Below, in pieces: positions 30,288 to 39,120 of a stretch of DNA of 40,318 bases. The notes below the pieces were generated by a model. It worked only from the letters and a program-made list of their open reading frames with translations, was not told the origin of the DNA and made no database searches. Each line of letters starts with the position of its first letter. The stretch's first letter is position 1. Both the position numbers and the translations under genes were made by a program. Source of the DNA: Thermoplasmata archaeon (GTDB lineage Archaea; Thermoplasmatota; Thermoplasmata; Lutacidiplasmatales; UBA184); assembly GCA_022750335.1 (NCBI GenBank), contig JAKIVX010000016.1:1-40318 (forward strand), given 5' to 3'.

Positions 30288-30387
30288 CCCGGCCGGGCCC
30301 CGGCGGAGGCCCAAGGGCCGGTAGGTCCCCCCTCCGAGCGTCGACCCCCGTGCGCGGGGTGGGAGGGCGGGGCGGTCACCCGGGTCG

Positions 30388-32769
30388 TTAGGAGATCTTT
30401 CCCGTCGCGGAGCCGAGCGAGGTTCGAAGCCGTTCGAACTCGCGCTCGAGGTCGGGGCGCACCGTGACGAGATTCGCGGCCGCGAGTTCGGTCACGTGTT
30501 GGCGAGCGGTGGCCTCATCGCCCCGCAGGTAGGAGAGTTGGGCGAGCCGGAGCACCACGTCGATCTCCTCGAGCGTGTGCTTCAGTCCCTGGAGCATGCG
30601 GTACGACTGGGCGAGGTCGCCCGCCGCTCGGTCGAGAGCCCCCTGGTCCATCGCGATCTGGGCCCGAACTTTCAGCGACATGCTGAGGCCCACCTGGTCC
30701 CCGATGCGGCCGAAGAGGTCGATCGCTCGGTTGGCCTTCTCCAGGGCGTCCTCGCTCCGGCCCACTTCGCGCAGGAGCTCCGCGGTCTTGTACAGCGCCC
30801 ACCCGATCCGGCGGGGATCCTTCGCCGTCTCGGCGAACCGGATCGACGCGGCGTACTCTTCGATCGCCTCCGATCGCTGGAGCGCCGTGCACCGGGAGTC
30901 GGCGAGCATGTCTCCGAGAAAGAGATGGGCTTGAGCGGATTCCCGGACCGACCCGAACCCGTCGCGCGTGGCGGTGACGTCACGCGCCTCCGCGAGCGCG
31001 ATCTCCATCTGACCCATCATCGCGAGGGCCGCCACTCTCCAGATCTGGGCACGCACGAGGATCCGGACGTTCCCGACCTCGCGCGCGAGACGGATCTCCT
31101 CGGTGTGCTGGGCTAGGGCCTCGGGGTAGTGTCCGTCGTAGTAGAGGACCTGGCCAAGCTGGTGGTGGGCGCCGATGCGGACGAGCTTCTGCTCGTCCAG
31201 CCCGGGCGAGTCGAGGACCTTTTGCGCGAGCTCGGCCGCGGCCGGCATCTCTCCCCGATCGGTCAGTACCCGAGCGAGGAACATCTCCAGGGTCGCCCGA
31301 CGGAACGGGTCCAATCGGGGATCCCCCGTCCCCCGATCGAGGAAGTCCCGGAGGATCCCTTCCGCGTCCTGGAGCAAGCCGAGCTCTTCCGTGATGCGGG
31401 AGAGCTCGAGGACCAGTTCCGACTCCCCGTCGAGGTCGTCCGGATGGGCCTCGCGCTGGCTCTCGAGGGCGCGGGAGAAGTGGTCCCAGGCGGCATCGGG
31501 CGCGAGTGCCCGCTCCGCGATCGCGGCCGCGGCGCGGTTGTACCGCACGGACTTCCCCCCGTCGTGCCCAAGGTAAAAGTGGCGCGCCAAGGCGTAGATC
31601 CGGGGGCGATCGGGCTCTCCCATCGCCTCCAACGCCTCGCCAGCTCGGCGGTGCAGGATGCGGCGACGCTTCTCGGGCAGCAAGGTGTACGCCTCCTCCC
31701 GCAACCGGTCCTCCGGGAATTCGAGGATCTCCCCCGGTCGTTCGAACAGGAATCCCCCCGCGACCAGTCGGTCGACCGTCTCGGCGAGCTGTTCCTCGTC
31801 TTCGCCTCCTGCGCGCAGGAGGAGGTCGAACGGGAATTCGGGTCCCAAGACGGCCGCGAGGTCCAGAGTGCGCCGCCCCCCGTCATCGAGCGACGGCAGC
31901 TCCGAGGACCTTTCCTCCTCCGGGTAGGTCTCCGAAGGAGTTCGGCGGTCGAGTTGCTGGAGGAGGAAGGGGTTCCCCCCCGACTCGGAGTAGCGACGCG
32001 CGACCTCTTCGGGAGAGATCTTCCGGGACGGGTCGTGCCGTTGGATGTACTCGGTCGTCTCACCCGACGTCATCGGCCGTAGCTCGATCCGACCCGCGTG
32101 GGTCGCGGTCTCGAATGCGTCGAGGCGGGCCCGCCCCACCGCCGAGAGCGTCGTCACCGGACGAATGCTCGCCACGATCCAGAGCGGACGTTCGAGGAGT
32201 TCCCGTACGAAGAATTCTACCGCGGCCAGGGACGACTTGTCCGCGCGGTACACGTCCTCGAGGACCAGGACCGTGGGGCCGTGACGGGTGAACTCGAGGA
32301 ATCGATCCGCGATCCCGGTGAGCACCTGGTCGGCCGTCGTCGTGGTGCGCGCGTCGGTCCCACCGAGTACCTCGAGGAGGCGACCTTCGAGGCCGAGAGG
32401 GGCGGGGAACTCGGCCTCGCCCAAACCGGGGGCGAACCCGATCATCATCGGCCCGGCACCGAGGAACGGGTCGTCGTCGGACCGGAGGATCGGGTCGTCG
32501 TGCGCGTTCTCAATCGCGGACTGGAGGAGGGAAAACGGGGGCGGGTCATCGAACGGGGGCGCGCGCCCGACCAGAACTCGGATCCCCCGCGTGCGGATCT
32601 CCCGAACGAATTCGGAGAGGAGGGCCGATTTTCCGACCCCCGCGTCGCCCACCAGCAACGTGACCCCGCTCGTCCCCTCCCGGACGAGTTCGAGTCGTTG
32701 GCGGAGGGCTTCGACCGTTTCCGCGCGGCCCACGAACGAGGAGGAAGACCCCCCGGACTCCGCTTCCAT
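30388..32769 (-). CDS. STAND-type ATPase with TPR repeats, probable regulator
   Basis: This 793-residue protein has a Walker A LLVGDAGVGKS at about 38-48 after the leader SFVGRAETVEALRQRL, a Walker B TVLVLEDVYRADKSS, and the helical STAND continuation (YIQRHDPSRKISPEEVARRYSESGGNPFLLQQL). From about residue 400 to the end it is helical repeats with TPR-like spacing (AEGILRDFLDRG; AQHTEEIRLAREVG; IRFAETAKDPRRIGWALYKTAELLREVGRSEDALEKA). This is the layout of AfsR/MalT-type signal-transduction ATPases, but no DNA-binding domain is present. The ATG at 32769 suits a TATA-like CTAAATAC at 32804. It is transcribed divergently from the sulfate operon and may sense a related signal; that link is inferred from position only. 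Confidence 0.85.
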   Translation of the reverse strand: MEAESGGSSSSFVGRAETVEALRQRLELVREGTSGVTLLVGDAGVGKSALLSEFVREIRTRGIRVLVGRAPPFDDPPPFSLLQSAIENAHDDPILRSDDDPFLGAGPMMIGFAPGLGEAEFPAPLGLEGRLLEVLGGTDARTTTTADQVLTGIADRFLEFTRHGPTVLVLEDVYRADKSSLAAVEFFVRELLERPLWIVASIRPVTTLSAVGRARLDAFETATHAGRIELRPMTSGETTEYIQRHDPSRKISPEEVARRYSESGGNPFLLQQLDRRTPSETYPEEERSSELPSLDDGGRRTLDLAAVLGPEFPFDLLLRAGGEDEEQLAETVDRLVAGGFLFERPGEILEFPEDRLREEAYTLLPEKRRRILHRRAGEALEAMGEPDRPRIYALARHFYLGHDGGKSVRYNRAAAAIAERALAPDAAWDHFSRALESQREAHPDDLDGESELVLELSRITEELGLLQDAEGILRDFLDRGTGDPRLDPFRRATLEMFLARVLTDRGEMPAAAELAQKVLDSPGLDEQKLVRIGAHHQLGQVLYYDGHYPEALAQHTEEIRLAREVGNVRILVRAQIWRVAALAMMGQMEIALAEARDVTATRDGFGSVRESAQAHLFLGDMLADSRCTALQRSEAIEEYAASIRFAETAKDPRRIGWALYKTAELLREVGRSEDALEKANRAIDLFGRIGDQVGLSMSLKVRAQIAMDQGALDRAAGDLAQSYRMLQGLKHTLEEIDVVLRLAQLSYLRGDEATARQHVTELAAANLVTVRPDLEREFERLRTSLGSATGKIS

Positions 32770-33073
32770 CGCTTCTGGTGGAGTGTTGGGCCGCCCGAGG
32801 TATTTAGGGGGGTGCCAGAACGGGCAGCACGCGCGAGCGCCGCTTCGAGATCGGGGGTTCTCCCCGGCCATGGGGGCTCCCGGTTCGACCTCATGGACGG
32901 CACCTCCCGACGACTCGTCTCGCGGGGGAGTCGCATTCCCCTCCCATTCCCGAGATCCGGGTCGAGGTCCGCGCCTCCGTTCTCGGTGTTCAGACGCCGG
33001 TTCTGCATCGGACCCGGGTTTTCGCGCCAAGGCCTTACGCCAAATACTCCCCGACCGCCTCACACACCCTACC
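32770..33073. other. Divergent promoter region between the STAND ATPase and cysH
   Basis: This 304-base gap holds a TATA-like CTAAATAC (32801-32808, minus) for the STAND gene and a TATA-like CAAATACTC (33041-33049, plus) 29 nt before the cysH start. No gene is seen within it. Confidence 0.55.
33041..33049 (+). promoter_or_regulatory. TATA box for the sulfate-assimilation operon
   Basis: CAAATACTC is centred 29 nt before the GTG at 33074, so the cysH mRNA is probably leaderless. Confidence 0.45.
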
Positions 33074-33838
33074 GTGCCAATAATCGACGGCGCCGACCAA
33101 GCGGAAGAGTGGGCCCGCGAGCTCGAGGGCCGCCCGGCCCACGAAATCGTCCGGTGGGCGATTGACCGTTTCGGGGACGGGCTCGTCATCGGCTCGAGCT
33201 TCGGCAAGGATTCGCTCGTCATCGTCGACATCGCTCGGAAGGTCCGACCCCAGATCCCGGTGCTCTTCCTCGAGACCGGGTATCACTTCGCCGAGACCCT
33301 CCAGTTCCGCGACCGTCTGCGGGTCGAGGGGAAGATGAACATCGTGGACGTCCGTCCCGACCTAACGGTCGAGCAGCAGAACCAAGCCTTCGGATCCAAC
33401 CTGTTTGCGCGTGAGCCGGACCAGTGTTGCGAGATGCGCAAAGTGGCCCCGCTCCGCCGTGCCCTCGCCGGTCGACGCGCGTGGATGACCGGAGTTCGCC
33501 GGTCGCAGCACCCCGCTCGGGCGGGGACCCCCGTGGTCGAGTGGCAGGAGATCTCCGATGGGGGCGAGGGCCTGTTCAAGGTCAATCCCCTGGTCACGTG
33601 GCCCCTCTCCGAAGTGGACGCCTACCTCGAATTGCACGACCTTCCCCGCCACCCGCTCTGGTCGAAAGGCTACCCGAGCGTGGGCTGCGAGCCGTGCACC
33701 GTCCCGGTGTCGGCCGGTGAGCCCGAGCGCGCCGGCCGGTGGAAGGGCCAGGGCAAGATCGAGTGCGGCATCCATGTGGTCGGAGTCCGGCGGGGAATGA
33801 GTCAGGTCGAACTGACCGCCTCCCCCGAGCGGGCTTAA
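33074..33838 (+). CDS. cysH: Phosphoadenylyl/adenylyl-sulfate reductase (APS-type, 4Fe-4S)
   Basis: This 254-residue enzyme reduces activated sulfate to sulfite in assimilatory sulfur metabolism. It shows the PP-loop SSFGKDSLV at 41-49, the substrate segment LETGYHFAETL, and the cluster-binding pairs Cys118-Cys119 (CCEMRKVAPL) and Cys205/Cys208 (GCEPCT). The C-terminal redox motif ECGIH carries the active Cys231. The two extra Cys pairs mark the iron-sulfur form, which usually acts on APS rather than PAPS. The GTG at 33074 gives a normal N-terminus and TATA spacing. It heads an operon with sat and cysC (46 and 9 bases between genes). Confidence 0.94.
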   Translation: MPIIDGADQAEEWARELEGRPAHEIVRWAIDRFGDGLVIGSSFGKDSLVIVDIARKVRPQIPVLFLETGYHFAETLQFRDRLRVEGKMNIVDVRPDLTVEQQNQAFGSNLFAREPDQCCEMRKVAPLRRALAGRRAWMTGVRRSQHPARAGTPVVEWQEISDGGEGLFKVNPLVTWPLSEVDAYLELHDLPRHPLWSKGYPSVGCEPCTVPVSAGEPERAGRWKGQGKIECGIHVVGVRRGMSQVELTASPERA

Positions 33839-33884
33839 GAACTCGCGCCCCTCGGCTCGCCCGCTCCGGAGGTGTCGTCGAACG

Positions 33885-35039
33885 ATGGTGGAACCGTATG
33901 GCGGACGCTTGGTCGACCGTCAGGTCTCCGACTCCGAACGCGACCGCCGCGACGGCGAGCTCCGCGACCTTCCGACCGTGCACCCGCTCATCGACCAGCT
34001 CTACGACGCCGAGAAGATCGGGATCGGAGCCTACAGCCCCCTCGATGGCTTCATGGATTCCGCGTCCATCGCCTCCGTCCTCGCGAAGGGCCGACTCCCG
34101 ACCGGTCTCCCCTGGTCGATCCCCATCCACTTCCCGATCCCGCCCGAACCCTCCGTAGCCGGCCTCGGGCCCGGCGATGCGGTCGGCCTCCTCGATCCGA
34201 GCGACCGCCTGGTGGGGATCCTGCACATCGATGAGAAGTTCCCACTCGACCGCCCGGCGATCGCGCGCGGAGCCTACGGGACCGACGACCCGAACCATCC
34301 GAACGTCGCCGACCTCCTCAACGGCGGAGACACCGCGTGGTCCGGTCGGGTCGACCTCCTCCGACGCCTCCTCCCGCCCTGGGACCGCGCCGAGCTTTCC
34401 CCCGCCGAGGCTCGCGCCGACTTTGCGCGGCGGGGCTGGAAGAACGTCGCCGCCTATCAGTGCCGCAACCCTCCGCACACCGCCCACGAGTACATCCAGC
34501 GACTCACGCTCGAACGCGAGGACGTGGACGGACTCTTCATCCACCCGGTCGTCGGACGCCTCAAGAAGGGCGACTACAAGCCCGAGGTCATCCTGGCGGC
34601 TTACGACGCGCTCGTCCAGAACTACTACCCCCCCGACCGCGTCGCGCTCAGCCCCCTCACCATCACGATGCGCTATGGGGGGCCGAAGGCGACCCTGTTC
34701 CTCGCGATCGTGCGTCGGAACTACGGCTGCGGGTCGTACATCGTCGGGCGGGACCAGGCCGGCGTCGGAAAGTACTACGACCCGTTCGCTTGCCACCGGA
34801 TCTTCGACGAGTTCGACATCGGGGTCCAACCTCTGCGCTACGGGGAATCGTTCTTCTGCCGCCACTGCGGCTGGATGGCCAGCCGGAAGACTTGCTCGCA
34901 TCCGGTCTCGGAACATACGGCGACCAGCCAGACCCGGATCCGGGAGGCCCTGATCTCGGGAACCCCGCTCCCGGCCGACATCCTTCGGCCGGAGGTCGCG
35001 GCGATCCTGGGACGACCGGGCGGCGAAGTGACCAACTGA
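33885..35039 (+). CDS. sat: Sulfate adenylyltransferase (ATP sulfurylase)
   Basis: This 384-residue enzyme forms APS from ATP and sulfate. The catalytic signature QCRNPPHTAHEYIQR begins at Gln192, followed by the family segments GGPKATLFLAIVRRNYG and YIVGRDQAGVG. A zinc-ribbon-like CRHCGWMASRKTCSH (Cys325, Cys328) lies near the C-terminus, as in archaeal and bacterial single-chain Sat enzymes. The N-terminal PUA-like domain (YSPLDGFMDSASIASVL) is complete. No APS-kinase domain is fused; a separate cysC follows nine bases later. Its start overlaps nothing, and the 46-base gap after cysH fits one transcript. Confidence 0.95.
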   Translation: MVEPYGGRLVDRQVSDSERDRRDGELRDLPTVHPLIDQLYDAEKIGIGAYSPLDGFMDSASIASVLAKGRLPTGLPWSIPIHFPIPPEPSVAGLGPGDAVGLLDPSDRLVGILHIDEKFPLDRPAIARGAYGTDDPNHPNVADLLNGGDTAWSGRVDLLRRLLPPWDRAELSPAEARADFARRGWKNVAAYQCRNPPHTAHEYIQRLTLEREDVDGLFIHPVVGRLKKGDYKPEVILAAYDALVQNYYPPDRVALSPLTITMRYGGPKATLFLAIVRRNYGCGSYIVGRDQAGVGKYYDPFACHRIFDEFDIGVQPLRYGESFFCRHCGWMASRKTCSHPVSEHTATSQTRIREALISGTPLPADILRPEVAAILGRPGGEVTN

Positions 35040-35048
35040 GGAACACCT

Positions 35049-35609
35049 ATGAGGCGAGGACCACCGGGATTCTGTATCTGGCTGACCGGACTGCCGAGCG
35101 CGGGAAAGACCACCATCGGGAAGGAGCTCGTCCCGCGCTTGGTGGAGCGCGGATGGTATGCCGACCTGCTGGACGGGGACGAGATCCGTCTCGGGATCAG
35201 CTCGGACCTCGGGTTCGACCGCAAGTCGCGCGAGACCCACGCGTCGCGCGTCGCGTTCCTCTCGAAGCTGCTCGCGCGCAACGGCGCGATCCCGGTCGTG
35301 ACGCTCATCTCGCCGTACCGGAGCTCTCGTGACCACGCCCGCACCACGATCGGTCGGTTCGTGGAGGTCTACGTCAATACGCCACTCATGGTCTGCGAGG
35401 ATCGGGACGTGAAGGGTCTGTACAAGAAAGCGCGGTCCGGTCAGATCAAGGAGATGACCGGGGTGGACGACCCGTACGAGGCCCCGGAACACCCGGAGAT
35501 CGTGGTCGACACCTTGAACCTGACCCCGGCCCAATCCGCGGCGTACATCCTCGGGGAACTCGAACGCCAGGGTTGGCTCTCGGGCACCGCGACGCCCCGG
35601 CCGGCGTAG
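35049..35609 (+). CDS. cysC: Adenylylsulfate (APS) kinase
   Basis: This 186-residue kinase converts APS to PAPS. The Walker A GLPSAGKTT lies at 14-22, followed by the nucleotide/substrate segment LLDGDEIRLGIS, the basic motif FDRKSRETHASRV, and the lid segment KKARSGQIKEMTGVDDPYEAP. All are typical of CysC and the length is normal. It is the last gene of cysH-sat-cysC. Since the reductase is of APS type, the PAPS made here may serve sulfation, or the reductase may accept both substrates. Confidence 0.94.
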   Translation: MRRGPPGFCIWLTGLPSAGKTTIGKELVPRLVERGWYADLLDGDEIRLGISSDLGFDRKSRETHASRVAFLSKLLARNGAIPVVTLISPYRSSRDHARTTIGRFVEVYVNTPLMVCEDRDVKGLYKKARSGQIKEMTGVDDPYEAPEHPEIVVDTLNLTPAQSAAYILGELERQGWLSGTATPRPA

Positions 35610-35645
35610 AATATTTTCGGGGCCGCGAGTGGCGGGGGCGCCCCG

Positions 35646-36728
35646 CTAGCGCGGCCCCCGGTGCCCCAGCAGGAGCTGCGCGCCCATCCTTTCGGAGAAC
35701 ATCTCGAGCGCTTCGGGGGGGATCCCGACTTCCTCGGCGTACTTCCGCAACATTGGGTGGTTCACCTCGACGTCCAGGAACCCGGCGGTCCGTGCGAGTT
35801 GGGCGAGCTCAGCGTCCTCGTAGAACCGGATCCGGGAGGCCATCGGCTCCGGGCAGGCCGGGGTGCCGACCAGCTCCCTCGTGCCCGTAAAGACCGCGAG
35901 TCGACCGCCCGGAACCAGGGCACGGTGCATCTCCTGCAGGGTCTCGAGCGGCTGCGGAAAGAACCCGAACGCTCCGGTCGACCATGCGATCGTGAACGCG
36001 GCGTCGGGTACGGGCAAGTGACTCCCGTCGGCCTCGAGCACGTCGAGACGACCTTCGTGAACGGCGGCGCGGTTCGTTTCCGTGGCGAGTCGCACCATCT
36101 CCGGGCTGTGGTCGACCCCGACGGCCCGGGCCCCACGCTCCAGCACCTCGCGGAGGAGGACGCCGCCTCCGCACCCGACCTCGAGGATCCGGTCGGAGGG
36201 ACCCGGGCGGAGCGACTCGAGCAGGAGAAGGAAGTTGGGGAGGTGGAACAGGGGCTCGGAATAGTTGGCGCGGGCCCACGGTCCGGAGGGACGGCGGGTC
36301 CGCCGATCCGTGATCCAATCCCCGAGGCTCGACGGGGCGCCCGATCGGACGAACGGGGCAAGGACCGCACTCGCGACCCATCCGGTCCACTCCGCCGCAT
36401 CCCCCTCGAACAACCGGACCGTGCCCCGTTGGACGGTCTCGATCCGGCAACCGAGCGGGAGCGCGTCGAAACGGATCTCGACCTCGCGGGGGGAATCCGG
36501 TAGCCAGGGGAGAGTATCCCAAACGAGGACCAGACGGTGGCCCGGGTCCCAGGATCGGATCCGGCCCACGACCTGGTCCGCGTCGTGAATGGTGCCCTCC
36601 GGTCCCGGCGCAAATCGCAATCCGGCGCGGGCGAGCGCCTCCCCCAGTTCCTCCACGACCTGCGCGAAGGCGGCGGACGGGTCGAGCTCGACTTCGGCGG
36701 TGAACCGTACTCCGGAATCGTGGGCCAT
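35646..36728 (-). CDS. SRPBCC-SAM methyltransferase fusion protein
   Basis: This 360-residue protein has two parts. Residues 5-110 follow an SRPBCC/START-like pattern (VRFTAEVELDPSAAFAQVVEELGEAL; VGRIRSWDPGHRLVLVWDT; REVEIRFDALPLGCRIETVQRGT). Residues 155-350 form a class I methyltransferase with motif I ILEVGCGGG at 181-189, the acidic end of strand 2 (GVDHSPEM), and motif IV/V AAFTIAWSTGAFGFFPQPLETLQEMHRALVPGG. An N-terminal ligand-binding domain on a methyltransferase suggests a lipid or other hydrophobic acceptor. The ATG at 36728 is chosen as the first residue before the SRPBCC strand. It is transcribed towards the cysC gene, separate from it. Confidence 0.82.
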   Translation of the reverse strand: MAHDSGVRFTAEVELDPSAAFAQVVEELGEALARAGLRFAPGPEGTIHDADQVVGRIRSWDPGHRLVLVWDTLPWLPDSPREVEIRFDALPLGCRIETVQRGTVRLFEGDAAEWTGWVASAVLAPFVRSGAPSSLGDWITDRRTRRPSGPWARANYSEPLFHLPNFLLLLESLRPGPSDRILEVGCGGGVLLREVLERGARAVGVDHSPEMVRLATETNRAAVHEGRLDVLEADGSHLPVPDAAFTIAWSTGAFGFFPQPLETLQEMHRALVPGGRLAVFTGTRELVGTPACPEPMASRIRFYEDAELAQLARTAGFLDVEVNHPMLRKYAEEVGIPPEALEMFSERMGAQLLLGHRGPR

Positions 36729-36798
36729 CGTCCGGGTCCTCCCTTCGGCCACCGAGGCTCCGGTGCGGCTTAACGCCGTACGGTCGACCGCCCCAGCG

Positions 36799-38433
36799 CT
36801 AGGCCGGGGACGCTCCCGCGAGGAGCGTCGGCAACAGGCCGATCGGGGGGCTCCCGAAACTGAGGAGCGTGTCGTGGAACCGCTTCAGACTCCCCCCGAA
36901 TTGGGAGGCGAGGGTCCGGGCCCGCACGTCGAGGATCGCGAGCTTTCCCATCGTGTAGCAGAAGTACTCGGGATTGAACGTCCCGCGGATCGCCTCTCGT
37001 TCGGCGGGGAGTCGATCGTAGTGGGCCTCCCGCTCGAACAGTTCGGTCGCCTGCTCGAGCGACCATCCCGCCGTGTGAAGGCCGATGGAGGCGAGCAGCC
37101 GGCAGTCCCTCAGGAGCGCGTCGTGGATCTGCGCGACCTCGGCGTTGCGGCGGGGCGAACCGAGGCCGGCTTCGATGACCAACTGTTCGGTGTAGTGGGC
37201 CCACCCTTCAACGAAGGAGGTCGAGGAGTAGACCTTTCGAGTGAGGCTGCCCCGGCCGGCCCGCCAGTGGAGGTACTGGAGGTAGTGGCCCGGGAACACT
37301 TCGTGGACCGTGATGTTGCGCAGCATCGTCCGGTTGAGCGAGCGGAGCCACTGCTCCTGCTGAACGGGCGTCCAGGTGGCGTCGACCGGGGTCACGTAGT
37401 AGACCCCCTCGGAGTCGGTATCGAACGGACCCGGAGAATCCATGCTCGCGGTCGAGAGCGCCCGGCCCCAGACGGGTGTCTCCTCGACCCGTACCCGCAC
37501 TAGTTCGGGGATCGACACGAGGTCCCTCTCTCGGACGAACTCCCGGGTCTCGTCGACGTAACCTTGGGCCGTCGGGACCACCTCGCCCGACGCCGGATGG
37601 TCGAGGGCGAGACGGTGGAACAGTTCCGCGACCGCGACCCCCTCCTCTCGGGCGAGCGCGTCCAGGCGGTCGTGATTCCGGGTCAGGTCCGCAACGCCAG
37701 CCCGATGGACGTCGGCGATCGGAGTCTCGATCCCCTCCCGGACGAAGAGCAGTCGGCGATACCGCTCGGAGCCGAGCGCAAACTCGGCCGTGGCACGGGG
37801 CGCTTCCTCCTCGCGAAGCCACTCGAGGAAGCGGGCGAGCGCGGCCTCGGCGGTCGTGCGGGCGGCGCGCACCTCGGCGGCGAGACCAGCGCGTTCGGCG
37901 AAGGCCTCCCCTTCCCCGAAATGGGCCGGGAGTCCACCTCCGATCGATAGCGCCAGCTCGACGAAGGGGCGGGGAAGCGGGCCGGTGAGCCGTCGCCGGC
38001 CATCCTCGAGGACCTGGGGGACGTTGTGCAACACGCTCACGATCGCGCGGACCCGGTCGGCCGCTGGAGCGTACTCTCGGACGAGGTAGGGAGTGAGGGT
38101 GAATGACCCGAGGTAGGTCATCGGGTTGCGGTCGAGGACCCGCCCTTCGCGTACGTCGAACAGGGGGCTCTCGAGGAACAGCCGGAGCAGGGCGCAGTCG
38201 ATCTTCCGGTCGGCGGAAAGGTGGGACACGGCCACCTCCGAGAGCCGGTGCAGGAGTCGGTCGGTCTGGGCGGCCCAGTGATCGGTCGAACTTGAGGAAT
38301 AATCGGGTAGGATCCCGTCGTACTGGTGGAGCCCGAGCGAGACTCCCGCACCGGGAACGAGAACGAATACGTGGTCCACGATCTCGCGTTCGAGCGAGTC
38401 CAACTCCGATTCGAGCGAGGGTGCAGGAACCAT
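36799..38433 (-). CDS. DUF885 family protein, probable metallopeptidase
   Basis: This 544-residue mostly helical protein carries the DUF885 signature HEVFPGHYLQ (His377, Glu378, His383) and, about 35 residues later, EGWAHYTEQL, which supplies a further Glu and His. DUF885 proteins resemble gluzincin-type peptidases in having a metal-binding HExxxxH-like arrangement and are thought to cleave peptides; direct activity is known for few members. The remaining C-terminal helices (FNPEYFCYTMGKLAI) are also conserved in type. No signal peptide is visible, so it is probably cytoplasmic. It is transcribed ahead of, and in the same direction as, the SRPBCC-methyltransferase gene (70-base gap), so an operon is possible. 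Confidence 0.88.
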   Translation of the reverse strand: MVPAPSLESELDSLEREIVDHVFVLVPGAGVSLGLHQYDGILPDYSSSSTDHWAAQTDRLLHRLSEVAVSHLSADRKIDCALLRLFLESPLFDVREGRVLDRNPMTYLGSFTLTPYLVREYAPAADRVRAIVSVLHNVPQVLEDGRRRLTGPLPRPFVELALSIGGGLPAHFGEGEAFAERAGLAAEVRAARTTAEAALARFLEWLREEEAPRATAEFALGSERYRRLLFVREGIETPIADVHRAGVADLTRNHDRLDALAREEGVAVAELFHRLALDHPASGEVVPTAQGYVDETREFVRERDLVSIPELVRVRVEETPVWGRALSTASMDSPGPFDTDSEGVYYVTPVDATWTPVQQEQWLRSLNRTMLRNITVHEVFPGHYLQYLHWRAGRGSLTRKVYSSTSFVEGWAHYTEQLVIEAGLGSPRRNAEVAQIHDALLRDCRLLASIGLHTAGWSLEQATELFEREAHYDRLPAEREAIRGTFNPEYFCYTMGKLAILDVRARTLASQFGGSLKRFHDTLLSFGSPPIGLLPTLLAGASPA

Positions 38434-38493
38434 GGGACGTCGTTGGCCTAACGGGGGAGGTTCAAAAGTCTAGGCGAAAGGAGGCAAACGGAC

Positions 38494-39036
38494 TCACTCG
38501 ATCCAGGTCATCTGACACACCGAGCAAAACCGACCTTCGAGGGCCGTTCCGCAGACGAAGCAACTCCCCGAGGCACCGGCCGGTCGGGCCGCGTCGTGCA
38601 GATGGACGGGTCCTCGTTCCGGCAGAGGCGGGGGGGGGCCGGAGGAGGGCGGAGCCGATGGCCCGAGCGGAGAAATCGTCGGCGACCTGGTGGGGGCGGC
38701 TTTCGGGGGTGTTGGAGAAGTGTCGGAAGGTAGCGTCGGAGTGGGGGGCGGAACCGGATCCGTCGGAATGGTCGAGACCGGGGCAGGTGGCATCGTTCCG
38801 GCCGAGCGAGCCGAAGCCGGCGCGGCGGGTCGGACGGGCGGGGAAGGTGACTCCAACTCGTCGGTGGGCGGGGTAGGGTTCGGACGGCGGGGAGCGAGTG
38901 GCTGCTCGTCGGCCCCATAAACGCGAACGTCGTCGTCGGTTGATTCGTCCTTCGTTGCATCATCGGGCTCCCCCTTCGACTCGGCGGGGAGGGGCGTCCC
39001 ATCCTTGTCGCGGCGGAGACGCCGCAGGAACGACAT
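38494..39036 (-). CDS. Disordered Pro-rich protein with C-terminal zinc ribbon
   Basis: This 180-residue protein has a basic start (MSFLRRLRRDKDG), an acidic segment (DDATKDESTDDDVRVYG), about 100 residues of Pro/Ser/Thr-rich disorder, then a zinc ribbon at the end: CFVCGTALEGRFCSVCQMTWIE, that is C-x2-C-x8-C-x2-C. A tail ribbon on a flexible linker suggests binding of a protein or nucleic acid partner. The ATG at 39036 is leaderless by its TATA spacing. It lies 60 bases upstream of the DUF885 gene on the same strand. No family name is evident. Confidence 0.75.
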   Translation of the reverse strand: MSFLRRLRRDKDGTPLPAESKGEPDDATKDESTDDDVRVYGADEQPLAPRRPNPTPPTDELESPSPPVRPAAPASARSAGTMPPAPVSTIPTDPVPPPTPTLPSDTSPTPPKAAPTRSPTISPLGPSAPPSSGPPPPLPERGPVHLHDAARPAGASGSCFVCGTALEGRFCSVCQMTWIE

Positions 39037-39057
39037 CAGAGGGGGATGACGGGCTCC

Positions 39058-39066
39058 TGTTTTTAG
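39058..39066 (-). promoter_or_regulatory. TATA box for the zinc-ribbon protein gene
   Basis: CTAAAAACA on the minus strand is centred about 26 nt before the ATG at 39036. Confidence 0.5.
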
Positions 39067-39120
39067 TCCTGCGGGCGGAACGGTCCCGGGGTGTTTTCTA
39101 CGCCCGCGGTTGAGGGAGGT

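Noticed and set aside
38898-39113. Small plus-strand open frame opposite the zinc-ribbon gene
   Set aside because: Arg/His-rich low-complexity product lying over the promoter and start of the opposite gene, whose zinc ribbon and leaderless promoter are clear.
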